This document shows, in pieces, positions 27,001-36,163 of a stretch of 64,000 nt of DNA (position 1 is the stretch's first letter; each line of letters opens with the position of its first letter). Source of the stretch: Propionispira raffinosivorans DSM 20765 (GTDB lineage: Bacteria; Bacillota; Negativicutes; Selenomonadales; Selenomonadaceae); assembly GCF_000381065.1 (NCBI RefSeq), contig NZ_KB905859.1, forward strand, positions 26,209 to 90,208. Direction: 5' to 3'. Under the pieces are notes generated by a model. That model was not told the origin of the DNA. It saw nothing but the letters and a program-made list of their open reading frames with translations, and searched no databases. Both the position numbers and the translations under genes were made by a program.

Positions 27001-27630
27001 TCAATCTCCTTTGACACGACTTTCAAAATATGCTAATGATTTTTCCAGACCAACTTTATCTTGTCTTCTAATATCTTGAGGCTGAAAAATCCCCGATGCA
27101 ATCCCGACATATTTTGCTCCAGCCTTTCTGTATTGTGCAACATTTTCTGCATTAACGCCTCCCACTGCCATGAGTGGTAGTTCACCAAACGGCGCTGCAA
27201 TATCTTGAAAATATTTTGTCCCTAACCCCCTTGCCGGAAAAACTTTCACAATATCCGCCCCATCTTGAAATGATTGATAGATCTCGGTAGGTGAATATGC
27301 TCCTGGAATACTTATTACCGCATGTTGCTTACATAAATCCAACATTGCCGGGGAAAACATAATCGGTGATAAAACAAAATCAGCACCGATCTCTATTACC
27401 TGTTCAAGCTCTTGTTTTTTTAGAACAGTTCCCGCCCCAATAGCAATAGAATCTCCATATACTTCAACAATTTTACGAATGATCTGCATTGAATCTTCTC
27501 GATTCAACGTGATTTCTACGGCACGAATCTGACTATCCAGCAAAACTTCCACTACCGTTTTCACTTGCTCATAATCATAACCTCTAAGAATAGCCGTTAC
27601 AGGAGAAAATTCTGCTAGGTTTTTTTTCAT
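27001..27630 (-). CDS. KDPG/KDPGal aldolase
   Basis: 209 residues; GGAGG 7 bases before ATG. Class I aldolase of the KHG/KDPG family: VTAILRG start, catalytic Glu in AVEITLN, GAGTVL, Schiff-base Lys in DIVKVFPA and PLMAVGGVN near the C-terminus. Splits 2-keto-3-deoxy-6-phospho-hexonates into pyruvate and glyceraldehyde 3-phosphate. With the galactonate-type dehydratase the natural substrate is probably 2-keto-3-deoxy-6-phosphogalactonate (as E. coli DgoA). First gene of the operon behind the sigma-54 promoter. Confidence 0.92.
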   Translation of the reverse strand: MKKNLAEFSPVTAILRGYDYEQVKTVVEVLLDSQIRAVEITLNREDSMQIIRKIVEVYGDSIAIGAGTVLKKQELEQVIEIGADFVLSPIMFSPAMLDLCKQHAVISIPGAYSPTEIYQSFQDGADIVKVFPARGLGTKYFQDIAAPFGELPLMAVGGVNAENVAQYRKAGAKYVGIASGIFQPQDIRRQDKVGLEKSLAYFESRVKGD

Positions 27631-27642
27631 CTGATGACCTCC

Positions 27643-27680
27643 AAAAAAAATAAGTACGAATCGTCTTTTGATTCATACTT
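27643..27680 (-). terminator. Hairpin with T8 between the sigma-54 promoter and the aldolase start
   Basis: On the minus strand an 11-bp stem (27680-27670 with 27662-27652, one G-T pair), 7-base loop and then ATTTTTTTT just before GGAGG. It can terminate transcription coming from the regulator gene. The predicted start of the sigma-54 transcript (about 27678) lies in the left arm, so the operon mRNA would begin with this hairpin. Confidence 0.8.
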
Positions 27681-27688
27681 ATCTATTA

Positions 27689-27705
27689 TGCAAGCCACAT
27701 GCCAA
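27689..27705 (-). promoter_or_regulatory. Sigma-54 (RpoN) -24/-12 promoter of the sugar-acid operon
   Basis: Minus strand TTGGCATGTGGCTTGCA: GG and GC elements with exactly 10 bases between them, matching TTGGCAC-N5-TTGCA at all but one core base. It sits 8 bp after the stop of a sigma-54 activator gene and 58 bp before the aldolase start. The activator's binding site was not found; it may lie inside the regulator gene. Confidence 0.88.
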
Positions 27706-27712
27706 TAAATGG

Positions 27713-30667
27713 TTAAAATTGTTTTCCACTCAATATCTGCTGCATTCCCTGAATGGAATTTGCTGATTTTAAGCCTAAAACAGCTTCTTTATTCGATATA
27801 ATTTGATAAAAATAATTTATATACTGTTGATCATTTTCTGTCAATGCAAATAAAAAAACTAAATCTACCATAAAATCATTTTCCCAAGTAATTGGCTGAA
27901 CTAGACTAGCCACAGCCATGGCAGATTTTGTAACATAAGAACCATCACCATGCGGGATACCAATCCCACCATTAAGATAGGTGGCTCCAATACTTTCTCT
28001 TTTATAGGCACTTAAAACGAACTCCTTAGTTACAGCTCCATAATTTTCAAGCATCTGCGACATATAATCTATGACTTGTATCTTATCTGCTAAGTCCAAT
28101 TTACAAACTATCAATTCCTCATGAATTACATCGGTAAAAACCACTCGTTGCTGGGCGTTTATTCCAATCGCTGATTTGATTTGATAAATTCCCTCACCAC
28201 TCAAAACTTTTTCTACAGAAATAAATGGTACAGCTTTAATGAATGGATTCATCGTTCCCACAACAGCAATGACATTATACTGCTGCATAATTGCTTCTAT
28301 ACTTTCCGCCATTTTGGGTGCCTGTAAAACCCCAACTGTAAAAAGTTCTACAGTTTCTTCAATACCAGCAATCGCATCTTGTATATAATCTTTCATTTTT
28401 TTTGCATTACCTTCACCTGTAATGCACGATAAAATAATTGCCTTCTGTTTGGTCTTATCAATACTGCCAGCACTACCTATTTTATTTATATAATATGGAT
28501 CAAGTGATAAAGCTTCAACGATAGTCTCTAATTTCATATCCATCAATGCAGCTCTTCTCACAGCCTCTAATACCATTACAGTGTCCACCCGCCCAATGCT
28601 ACAGGTTTGTATACCCGTCTGCTTTGTAATAACCTCCCCAAACTTTGTCAAAGACCCCATATCCACTAATAAAAGACAGCCTTTTCCCTCATCAATTTCT
28701 TTAACAATTTTTATGGTTCTTTCTAACACATTATCTGGATGTTCATCCAACCCCATTTCTATACCAACAGCATCATTTACATTTAAAAGATGATTTACCA
28801 CCTCTGCCATCCCACTTGCCACGCGTCCATGTGTTAAAACTAAAACTTTTACTTTTCCCGTCGGGTCTATATTTCCTTGTGAAAATGTTTTTAAATACAT
28901 CGTCAGCATTGCAACTTCTTCTTTAGGAAATGTCAACTTTAATTCATTTTCAATTTCAAGCATCATTAATTTAGCAACAGCGTACTCCTTTTTATAATGT
29001 TCCTTGATATTAATAAGATCCACTGCCGCCGTTTTATAGATACCACTTTTAATATGATCACAAAGTGTACTTAAATGAATCGACACAAAATAGTAAATAC
29101 GATCTTCTAGCAGCGGAATATAACGCTTTGCAATACATACAGCTTGCTTGACAGCTTGAATCATATGCGAATCTATAATTGATTCCAGCTCTAACATAGC
29201 TGTATTTAAATTTTCTTTACCCTCTAAATATTTTTTTATTTCTAAATTGAGACGATTTTGAACAATCAGATTTACCTCTTTTTCTGAAATTTTACTGTTT
29301 CGTAACTCTAAAAAACTCTTCTCAATAATGGTATAAATTTTTTCGAATGAAATTTCCATATTTTCTTCTATTGTTTCATTTAATGGATTCATATCAAACA
29401 CAATATCGCTGCTTGCATATTGTGTAATTTCTCCATATGTTCTATTCTTTTGTAATAAATCCACTCTATGATAATTTAATAAAGTATCGGGAGAAATCAG
29501 AATTCCATCTGTACCAGCAGATATACAACTTAAAAAACCATTTGCACAAGCAACACGTATATCACTAAGCAGTTGACCTATATTACCCCGACATTCGTAT
29601 ACCAGTAAAAATTTCATAACTTCAGAATTAACTTTTATCGTACGTTGTATCTGCAAAGCTTCTTGTTTGAAAAATTTTTTTATAATAGAAAATCGCTCAC
29701 TTATTGGACGTTCTGATAATGAAGGAATATCTATCACCATCGGTATACGCCGACGAAAGGTAAGTAAAAGTGTTGATTCTAGATTTTCTGTTGTGGCCGC
29801 GATAATTCTGATTGTAATTTTAGTAGCACAAGTCTCACCCAAGCGTCTAAATTCACCCTTATCTAAAATTGAAAATAAAATTTCTTGCCCCTCACTTGGT
29901 AATCTATGTACTTCATCCAAAAACAAAATTCCTTGATTTGCTTTTTCTACTAATCCTGTTTTTGATGTAACCGCTCCACTAAACGCTCCTTTAACATAAC
30001 CAAATAATTGCGCCAAAAGAAGCTGTGGATTATCTGCATAATCGGCACAATTAAATACAACAAACGGCGCCTTATCTTCTAATACCCCCTCTTTAATAGC
30101 AAATCTATACATATTTTCAGCTAAATATGATTTTCCGACCCCTGACGGACCCGTTAATAAAGTATTTAACCCATGCGGTGGATATAAAATTGCAGCTTTG
30201 GCTTGATTAATCTGTGTTTTTATGCCTTTTTTATAGCCAATAATATTACTAAATGCAATATCTTCAGCCACCGTTTCCTTACTAACTTGTTTAGATTCTG
30301 TAATCTCAATTGGATCTAATTCAGAATTCACCGGCACCATTTCTTGCCATTTTCCCTGAGCAGCCTCTAACTCAATTTGCTTTCTTAGTTCCACTGCTGT
30401 ATAACGTGAAATATTATATCCCTGCTGATTCAAAAGACCAGTAAATTGCCTGTCAGAAATTTCAGACTTAGCATCTGATAAAATTATCTTTGCACATCCT
30501 GACAGAATTATATTTTTCCTTCTTTCGCGTGAATTAGGAATACCTGCCATTAATCTTAAATGAACTACCTTTACCCTGGACAAAGACATCATTTGAGCTA
30601 ATTTTTCATCCGTAAAAGGATTTTTTTTATCTTCTGTATCAATAATTTTTTTTAAAATTCGTATCAT
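27713..30667 (-). CDS. LevR-type sigma-54 activator with PTS regulatory domains
   Basis: 984 residues. N-terminal part (1-130) probably binds DNA. AAA+ domain (about 140-385): Walker A TGPSGVGKS (172-180), sigma-54 contact loop GAFSGA (227-232), Walker B GILFLDEVHRL. Then a PRD-like helical domain (about 490-600, conserved His in SIHLSTLCDHI), an EIIA-mannose-like domain (606-730, VLTHGRVASGM with His 613), an EIIB-like/linker segment beginning ILSCITGEGNA, and a C-terminal EIIA-fructose-like domain (about 845-984, GIGIPHGDGS with His 906). Phosphorylation by PTS proteins would tell it whether substrate is present. It directly precedes the sigma-54 promoter. GGGGTG precedes ATG. Relatives: LevR, ManR. 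Confidence 0.92.
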   Translation of the reverse strand: MIRILKKIIDTEDKKNPFTDEKLAQMMSLSRVKVVHLRLMAGIPNSRERRKNIILSGCAKIILSDAKSEISDRQFTGLLNQQGYNISRYTAVELRKQIELEAAQGKWQEMVPVNSELDPIEITESKQVSKETVAEDIAFSNIIGYKKGIKTQINQAKAAILYPPHGLNTLLTGPSGVGKSYLAENMYRFAIKEGVLEDKAPFVVFNCADYADNPQLLLAQLFGYVKGAFSGAVTSKTGLVEKANQGILFLDEVHRLPSEGQEILFSILDKGEFRRLGETCATKITIRIIAATTENLESTLLLTFRRRIPMVIDIPSLSERPISERFSIIKKFFKQEALQIQRTIKVNSEVMKFLLVYECRGNIGQLLSDIRVACANGFLSCISAGTDGILISPDTLLNYHRVDLLQKNRTYGEITQYASSDIVFDMNPLNETIEENMEISFEKIYTIIEKSFLELRNSKISEKEVNLIVQNRLNLEIKKYLEGKENLNTAMLELESIIDSHMIQAVKQAVCIAKRYIPLLEDRIYYFVSIHLSTLCDHIKSGIYKTAAVDLINIKEHYKKEYAVAKLMMLEIENELKLTFPKEEVAMLTMYLKTFSQGNIDPTGKVKVLVLTHGRVASGMAEVVNHLLNVNDAVGIEMGLDEHPDNVLERTIKIVKEIDEGKGCLLLVDMGSLTKFGEVITKQTGIQTCSIGRVDTVMVLEAVRRAALMDMKLETIVEALSLDPYYINKIGSAGSIDKTKQKAIILSCITGEGNAKKMKDYIQDAIAGIEETVELFTVGVLQAPKMAESIEAIMQQYNVIAVVGTMNPFIKAVPFISVEKVLSGEGIYQIKSAIGINAQQRVVFTDVIHEELIVCKLDLADKIQVIDYMSQMLENYGAVTKEFVLSAYKRESIGATYLNGGIGIPHGDGSYVTKSAMAVASLVQPITWENDFMVDLVFLFALTENDQQYINYFYQIISNKEAVLGLKSANSIQGMQQILSGKQF

Positions 30668-30967
30668 TTACACACCCCAATCAAAAAATAAAAAATTTTT
30701 ATAATTCTCTCTACCAACTTTATTGGACAGTACATATTGCACTCGCTTAACACCAAAAACACATATTCGTACGATATGCAGTCTAAATATTTTGAATTAT
30801 TATTCTTCTTTATAAGAATAAGCAGACATCTCCCTGTCTAAATGAATTGGTAATAATTCGAATTTCAGAATGAAGATATTACAGTTATATAAATACGCTA
30901 AAATCCTTTAAATGCCTTCTATGCTTTCAGCTTTGGAACTGTTTATCAGAAATTTATCGAACAAATA

Positions 30968-31030
30968 AAATAAAAGGATCAATGCATAATATCCCCCGGA
31001 AAGGAATATCCGCTATCGACCCTTTTATTT
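30968..31030 (-). terminator. Composite terminator after the hydroxyacid dehydrogenase gene
   Basis: AAATAAAAGG (30968-30977) pairs with CCTTTTATTT (31021-31030), and an imperfect inner stem uses ATATCC/GGATAT segments. The flanking 30668-30967 holds the regulator's promoter and otherwise AT-rich DNA without a recognisable gene. Confidence 0.65.
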
Positions 31031-31058
31031 CATAATGATTAAACTATATTATTCCACT

Positions 31059-32006
31059 CTATTTAAAATTAACCAAATTGACTAATTTTTCACCTGCCAT
31101 AAAACGTTTTAAATTTCCCGCACTAATATCGATAATAGCTTCCAGTGTTTCTGGAATATGATAACCCCCTGAGATATGCGGTGTAAGAATTATATTTTCT
31201 ATATCCCACAATCTATGATTGGCAGGCAACGGTTCTGGGTCTGTAACATCCAATCCGGCACCGGATAGGTGCCCACTTTCAACCGCATCACACAAAGCCT
31301 CCGTATCGACTACATTACCTCGCCCTACATTAAGAAGCACTGCACCTTTTTTCATCCGGTTCAATCGCTCCAGCGAAAACATCTTATAGGTCTCTTTTGT
31401 ACTAGGGATTGTAATGGCTACAATATCTGCCAGAGGCAAGAGTTCATCGATTTTATCCTGTACATATAATTCATCAATAAAATCAGGTTTTGCTGTAAGG
31501 GTTCGCTTTACACCAATTGTATAGGCACCAAAGGCTTTGAGTCTTTTGGCAAATTCACCCCCAATATTACCAAGCCCAATAATTAAAACTTTAGAATGAT
31601 AAATTGATTTGACTTCACCTTCATCTTGCCAAAGATGATGCTTTTGATTTTTTCTATAAATATGAAGTTTTTTAAGGAGCTGCAACAGCATGCCTACCAT
31701 ATGCTCCGAAATAGCCAAACCATATGCCCCCGTAGCATTTGTCAGCAATACATCATCTTTTAGTACTCCATTTTTCATATAGGCATCACTACCAGCAGAG
31801 TTCAGCTGTATCCATTTGAGTTTCGGTACATCACGAAGCATTTCAGGCGGCGGGTTACCTATTATTATATCTGCCGTTTGCAAAGTTTCTACATCCAAAG
31901 CGTCTACTCCAGTATAGACATAGTGAGCTGCCAGTGCTTCCTGTTCCAGTAAATGTTTTTGTTCTTCTTTGATTGGCAATAATACGAGAATCGTCTTAAT
32001 CTGCAT
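31059..32006 (-). CDS. D-isomer-specific 2-hydroxyacid dehydrogenase
   Basis: 315 residues; GGGAG upstream of ATG. N-terminal substrate domain followed by the NAD-binding domain with GLGNIGGEFAKRL (about residues 143-155). Catalytic residues as in the family: Arg in LNVGRGNVVD, Glu in DPEPLPANHRLW, His in LTPHISGG. Reduces a 2-keto acid or oxidises a 2-hydroxyacid. The basic KRT rather than an acidic residue after the nucleotide fold suggests NADP(H) use (inference). Substrate unknown; similar to glyoxylate/hydroxypyruvate reductase-like members. Transcribed alone. Confidence 0.9.
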   Translation of the reverse strand: MQIKTILVLLPIKEEQKHLLEQEALAAHYVYTGVDALDVETLQTADIIIGNPPPEMLRDVPKLKWIQLNSAGSDAYMKNGVLKDDVLLTNATGAYGLAISEHMVGMLLQLLKKLHIYRKNQKHHLWQDEGEVKSIYHSKVLIIGLGNIGGEFAKRLKAFGAYTIGVKRTLTAKPDFIDELYVQDKIDELLPLADIVAITIPSTKETYKMFSLERLNRMKKGAVLLNVGRGNVVDTEALCDAVESGHLSGAGLDVTDPEPLPANHRLWDIENIILTPHISGGYHIPETLEAIIDISAGNLKRFMAGEKLVNLVNFK

Positions 32007-32113
32007 AATTTCAATCTCCCATCATTTAATAATTATAAAGCTCATTTTTAAAGTATCAACAAACTACACGTTAAATCTGTGATCTCTTAATCAATCCAAT
32101 TATACAACAACAT

Positions 32114-32788
32114 TTAAGCTGTACGTTTTTTATACCATACGTATCCAAAATAAGCTGCCGCTGAAAGGACAATCAGTAAAATCAATCTTGTTTCATTTTC
32201 CCGATACGATGCAAGATCATGTCCCATCGTCACTTCAATCAATGCCGATGGAAACTTACCAATAAAAGTAGCTAATATATAATCTTTTAAACGAATATCA
32301 CTGATTGCTCCCAACGCTGTTATAAGTCCAGAGGGGACAAATGGAATACTACGAGCAATCAACATGATTGTAAAACCATTTTTACCACTAAAATCATTTA
32401 CTTTTTGCAAAGCATTGCTTTTTTCAATTACCACATGGGCATAATCACGAAAAAAATAACGCATCAAGACAAAACTGATAATGACGCCAACGGATTCAGC
32501 TATCCAGGCAATCAGTGTACCCTCCCAAATGCCAAAAATAATGCCGGCAGCTGCTAAAACAAAAATATTTGGTAAAACGGCCACCACGTTAATTGCAACA
32601 ATAATAAAAAAACATATGACTGCCGCATATTGTCCAAAAGAACGGATATAGCTAAGGATAGCTTCGATATCCCCTTGTAAAAGAAATTGTAACAACATCG
32701 ATAAAGTTTTTTGATTCAGCCAGCCAATCAATAAACTAACTGCTAAAAAAAGAACAAACATGATCATTTTATATTTTGATTGATGCAT
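32114..32788 (-). CDS. TVP38/TMEM64 (VTT-domain) membrane protein
   Basis: 224 residues with six hydrophobic stretches. The VTT/SNARE-associated (DedA-like) domain is shown by the GIIFGIWEGTLIAWIAESVG loop, the FTIMLIARSIPFVPSGLITALGA motif with conserved Arg and Pro, and FIGKFPSALIEVTMG. Relatives act as lipid scramblases or transport lipid carriers, but this member's role is unknown. Start ATG 32788 with a GAGG about 11 bases upstream. Confidence 0.9.
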   Translation of the reverse strand: MHQSKYKMIMFVLFLAVSLLIGWLNQKTLSMLLQFLLQGDIEAILSYIRSFGQYAAVICFFIIVAINVVAVLPNIFVLAAAGIIFGIWEGTLIAWIAESVGVIISFVLMRYFFRDYAHVVIEKSNALQKVNDFSGKNGFTIMLIARSIPFVPSGLITALGAISDIRLKDYILATFIGKFPSALIEVTMGHDLASYRENETRLILLIVLSAAAYFGYVWYKKRTA

Positions 32789-32868
32789 TCTTCACTCAAC
32801 CTCATTTTTTATCATTTTACAAATTATATCATGATTTAAGATCTCTGAATATGATTATTTATTTCAAA

Positions 32869-32894
32869 AAAAGCAGCCCCGCCGGGCTGCTTTT
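32869..32894 (-). terminator. Terminator overlapping the stop codon of the P-loop/Asp23 gene
   Basis: AAAAGCAGCCC (32869-32879) pairs with GGGCTGCTTTT (32884-32894), 4-base loop. The right arm in plus coordinates includes bases of the TAA stop (32893-32895). On the minus strand it ends in T-rich sequence. Confidence 0.9.
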
Positions 32895-33729
32895 ATATTC
32901 CAACTCTCAAGGTTTGTACTGTTATATTGACTTTATGGACAATCATGCCAGTCATAAATTCAATTGCTTCTTTAATTTTATTTTGCACCATTCGAATCAA
33001 TGCGGGAATTTCTTGTCCATATTTCACAGACACTTCACAAGAAATTTCGATACCCTGATCTTCGTCATCGTGCAAAATATGCTTCACTTTTATTTTTGAT
33101 GTTTTTGTAATTGCTTTCTCATCGGCCACAGCAACCTGATTTACAATAGCCGCAATAGCCGAATCATCGATAATAAGTTTTCCATAATAACTAAACACCG
33201 GACGAACGATCGATTTCTCACCGAGACGACGACGATTTCTTCGCGATTTTTTAAAGAAAGACTGCAACGGATCAATTAAGTAACCAGAAAAATGTGGTTT
33301 TAGTTCAATCGTCGGTACTGGTATAATATGTTTACCTTCTTTGACCCGGCAAGTATAAGCTTTTTCCATATCTTCTTTTGTTGCAATATCTTCAATATGA
33401 ATAATCGTGCTAATTGATGGCAATTTTAAAATTTCAGCAATTTTATGGATCATATTTTCTGAAGTACCCAAAATAAGAATTCGCTGCGGTTGTACTTCCT
33501 GAATAACATTCCTAACTTCCTCGGCATGACCTGGTAGAGAAAAAATAGCCCGACGAACGGCCATTATCTTACTACTTTCTCTTTTTGCCGAATGACCCGC
33601 CATAATTTTCCCATCTTTAATCAATAAACCATCATCAATAATAGCATCGGCTTTATGTTCGTGTGCTACAATTAATGCACGATGGCTTTTTCCCGTGCCA
33701 CTTGGCCCTACGAGCGCAATAACATCCAC
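32893..33729 (-). CDS. P-loop NTPase fused to an Asp23/Gls24-like domain
   Basis: 278 residues from GTG 33729, chosen because GGAGAG lies 7 bases upstream; a TTG at 33744 overlaps that site. Walker A GPSGTGKSHRA at about residues 9-19, with IIDDGLLI as likely second nucleotide-site segment. A basic stretch (KKSRRNRRR, about 185) divides it from a C-terminal domain with VNQVAVADEKAI, EISCEVSVKYGQEIPALIRMVQNKIKEAI and MTGMIVHKVNITVQTLRV. That pattern is the Asp23/Gls24 envelope-stress family. I infer an ATP-dependent role linked to envelope stress; function is not established. Last gene of a likely pepA-PHP-this gene unit. Confidence 0.75.
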   Translation of the reverse strand: MDVIALVGPSGTGKSHRALIVAHEHKADAIIDDGLLIKDGKIMAGHSAKRESSKIMAVRRAIFSLPGHAEEVRNVIQEVQPQRILILGTSENMIHKIAEILKLPSISTIIHIEDIATKEDMEKAYTCRVKEGKHIIPVPTIELKPHFSGYLIDPLQSFFKKSRRNRRRLGEKSIVRPVFSYYGKLIIDDSAIAAIVNQVAVADEKAITKTSKIKVKHILHDDEDQGIEISCEVSVKYGQEIPALIRMVQNKIKEAIEFMTGMIVHKVNITVQTLRVGI

Positions 33730-33815
33730 TTTTAATCTCTCCAATACTTTTTTCTTGCTTCTTTCGATTGACGAAACTGCTGTTTGTAAATCGCTTTTCC
33801 AGGGTCATTCTTTTA

Positions 33816-34652
33816 TCATAAAACCTCTTCTTTTTTTCTTGCATACAATTCTTCTGCATAGGAATCTTCTATTGTAAACTGACCTATTTTTTGGGGATAT
33901 CTAGTTTCAATTGCATGAAAATCCGACCCGCCAGTCATAAATAAATGATATTTTTCCGCTAAATTTTTATACAGCTGCGTTTCAATGGCATTATGCTGTG
34001 GATAAAATACTTCAAGACCATCTATACCTTCTTTAATAAGCCGTTCAATCACGGCATCATCGTGAATAAGCTTCGGGTGTGCTAAAACAACCAGACCACC
34101 GGCATCATGGATTAACTGAATTACATCAATTGAGGACAATCTATAATGAGGTACATGTACCGGTCCATTTTTATATAAGACTTTTTCAAAAGCATCCCCC
34201 ATCGTTTTAAAGCAGCCTTTTTTTACCAGAGCACGTGCAATATGGGCTCGCCCAATTGATTTTGTTGCACCAGCAATAGTCAGTACATCTGTTTCAGAAA
34301 TCGGATATCCCAAATCTTGTAGTTTTTCAATAATTTGCGAGAATCGGATCCAACGGTGTTCAACCACTTCATCTAATTTTTCTTGTAACTGCAAGTTAAA
34401 GATATCTATATTATAGCCTAAAATATGCACTTCATGTTCCGGGTCCTGTACACTAAACTCGATACCAGGTATAAGTTCAATTCCTTTAGCAGGATACAAA
34501 CCATTTTCATACAAATTGCGAATACCACTAACCGTATCATGATCTGTAATCGCCATATAATGAAGCCCTGCTTGTTTTGCTGCCAAAACAAGCTTTTCTG
34601 GCGTTAATCCACCATCGGAAAAGGTTGTATGCATATGTAAATCACTACTCAT
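33816..34652 (-). CDS. PHP-domain metal-dependent phosphoesterase (TrpH/YciV type)
   Basis: 278 residues. Metal-binding PHP motifs: DLHMHTTFSDG (4-14), ITDHDTVSG (36-44), LAHPKLIHD and GGSDFHA near the C-terminus. Relatives (RnaAM/YciV) hydrolyse 3',5'-nucleoside bisphosphates or act as 5'-3' exoribonucleases on short RNA. The ATG overlaps the pepA stop by 4 bases, so translation is coupled. No independent strong ribosome binding site. Confidence 0.92.
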   Translation of the reverse strand: MSSDLHMHTTFSDGGLTPEKLVLAAKQAGLHYMAITDHDTVSGIRNLYENGLYPAKGIELIPGIEFSVQDPEHEVHILGYNIDIFNLQLQEKLDEVVEHRWIRFSQIIEKLQDLGYPISETDVLTIAGATKSIGRAHIARALVKKGCFKTMGDAFEKVLYKNGPVHVPHYRLSSIDVIQLIHDAGGLVVLAHPKLIHDDAVIERLIKEGIDGLEVFYPQHNAIETQLYKNLAEKYHLFMTGGSDFHAIETRYPQKIGQFTIEDSYAEELYARKKEEVL

Positions 34653-36142
34653 ATTTGTTCTACCATTGCCAGCTGGACGAGTGTTTTAACACCAAACCCA
34701 GTGGCACCTTTCGGGTTGATCCCACGTATTTGCTTAAGATAGGCTACGCCAGCAATATCTAAATGAACCCAAGGCAGCTCTTTCACAAAATGCTGAATAA
34801 AACTCCCTGCTTTCATCATTCCGGCCGCTCGGCCTCCGGTATTTTTTATATCGGCAATATCACTGTGCAGACTCTCTTTATATTCTTCATATATAGGCAT
34901 TCGCCACATTTTTTCACCCGTTTCGCTAGCCGCAGATAAGACTTGTTGGCAAAGTATATCATTATTACTAACTATACCAGCTGCCGTATTTCCTAAGGCA
35001 ATGACACAGGCACCAGTAAGCGTTGCAATATCAATAATTTTAGTTGCACCGAATTGAATTGCATAACTTATGGCATCCGCTAAAACGAGTCTGCCTTCAG
35101 CATCCGTATTATCAATTTCAATCGTTGTACCATCCAGACTTTTAACAACGTCACTGGGTCTCACTGCATGTCCTGATGGCATATTTTCACAACATGGTAG
35201 TACAGCAATGATATTGATTTTCGGCTGCAATTTACCAATAGCCCGCATCGCATACAAAACAGCAGCAGCACCAGCCATGTCCGTTTTCATATCGCTCATA
35301 TTAATACTTGACTTTAAAGAGATACCGCCACTATCAAACGTAATCCCTTTACCAACATAGGCTAACAGGTCTTTACTATCAGGGTTACCCTGATAATGAA
35401 TCGTAATCAATCGCGGCGATTGATCACTACCTTTTGCAACTGCCAAAAACGCATTCATCCCAAATTCCTGAATTGCTGTTTCTTCAAAAATATCCACAGC
35501 AAACTTTTTGTATTTCCGAAAATTCTGTGCTCGTTCTGCCATAAAAGCAGGCGTTATATAACAAGCCGGATGATTGATTAAATCGCGGCACAAATTTACA
35601 CTATCTGTTAAGATTTGCGTCTGATGCAAGGCGGTTTCCATCGTCTCAATGGATTCTGCTTTGACTCCCGCCAAAAAAATCTGATATATTTTTCCATTTT
35701 TTTTACTTTTATAGATATCAAACTTATAACTGCCCAGCACCATGCCTTCTACAATAGTCTGCACTGCTGCTATTTCATTAAAAGTATACGATAAATTTGC
35801 ATATAGTAAAATTGTTTTAACCATAAACTTATGCACAGCCCTTACAGCACTGCCAAATAAAGACCCTAACCTATCACGTGTACAATCTGCGGATTTACCA
35901 GCCCCAATCAAGAAGACTGCCTTTACATTAAATTCCCCAAACAGGTGAATCAAATTATATTCACCATAATTTACGCACTGAGGATACACTTGCCTAAAAT
36001 TTAAAATTTGCTGCTGTATTAATGGGTTTAAACACAAAATTGCCTTATTTTCTTTTATTGATAAAGAACCCTCAAAAATGGTAATAAAAAGTATATCGGC
36101 TATCACACTATCTACTAAACCAGATACTAAAGTCAATTTCAT
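34649..36142 (-). CDS. pepA: Leucyl aminopeptidase (M17)
   Basis: 497 residues. C-terminal catalytic domain with metal ligands and signature: YVGKGITFDSGGISLK (about 252-267), MKTDMAGAAAVL, and NTDAEGRLVLADAISYA (about 337). N-terminal macro-like domain is variable as usual. Removes N-terminal residues from peptides with two bound metal ions, in the cytoplasm. GAGGTGA upstream of ATG. First gene of a unit with the PHP gene. Confidence 0.95.
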   Translation of the reverse strand: MKLTLVSGLVDSVIADILFITIFEGSLSIKENKAILCLNPLIQQQILNFRQVYPQCVNYGEYNLIHLFGEFNVKAVFLIGAGKSADCTRDRLGSLFGSAVRAVHKFMVKTILLYANLSYTFNEIAAVQTIVEGMVLGSYKFDIYKSKKNGKIYQIFLAGVKAESIETMETALHQTQILTDSVNLCRDLINHPACYITPAFMAERAQNFRKYKKFAVDIFEETAIQEFGMNAFLAVAKGSDQSPRLITIHYQGNPDSKDLLAYVGKGITFDSGGISLKSSINMSDMKTDMAGAAAVLYAMRAIGKLQPKINIIAVLPCCENMPSGHAVRPSDVVKSLDGTTIEIDNTDAEGRLVLADAISYAIQFGATKIIDIATLTGACVIALGNTAAGIVSNNDILCQQVLSAASETGEKMWRMPIYEEYKESLHSDIADIKNTGGRAAGMMKAGSFIQHFVKELPWVHLDIAGVAYLKQIRGINPKGATGFGVKTLVQLAMVEQI

Positions 36143-36163
36143 ATAGCTTCACCTCAAAGCGTA

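Noticed and set aside
33653..33859. A 68-codon minus-strand frame rich in Lys/Arg
   Set aside because: It overlaps the ends of two well-supported genes in other frames and has no protein family pattern.
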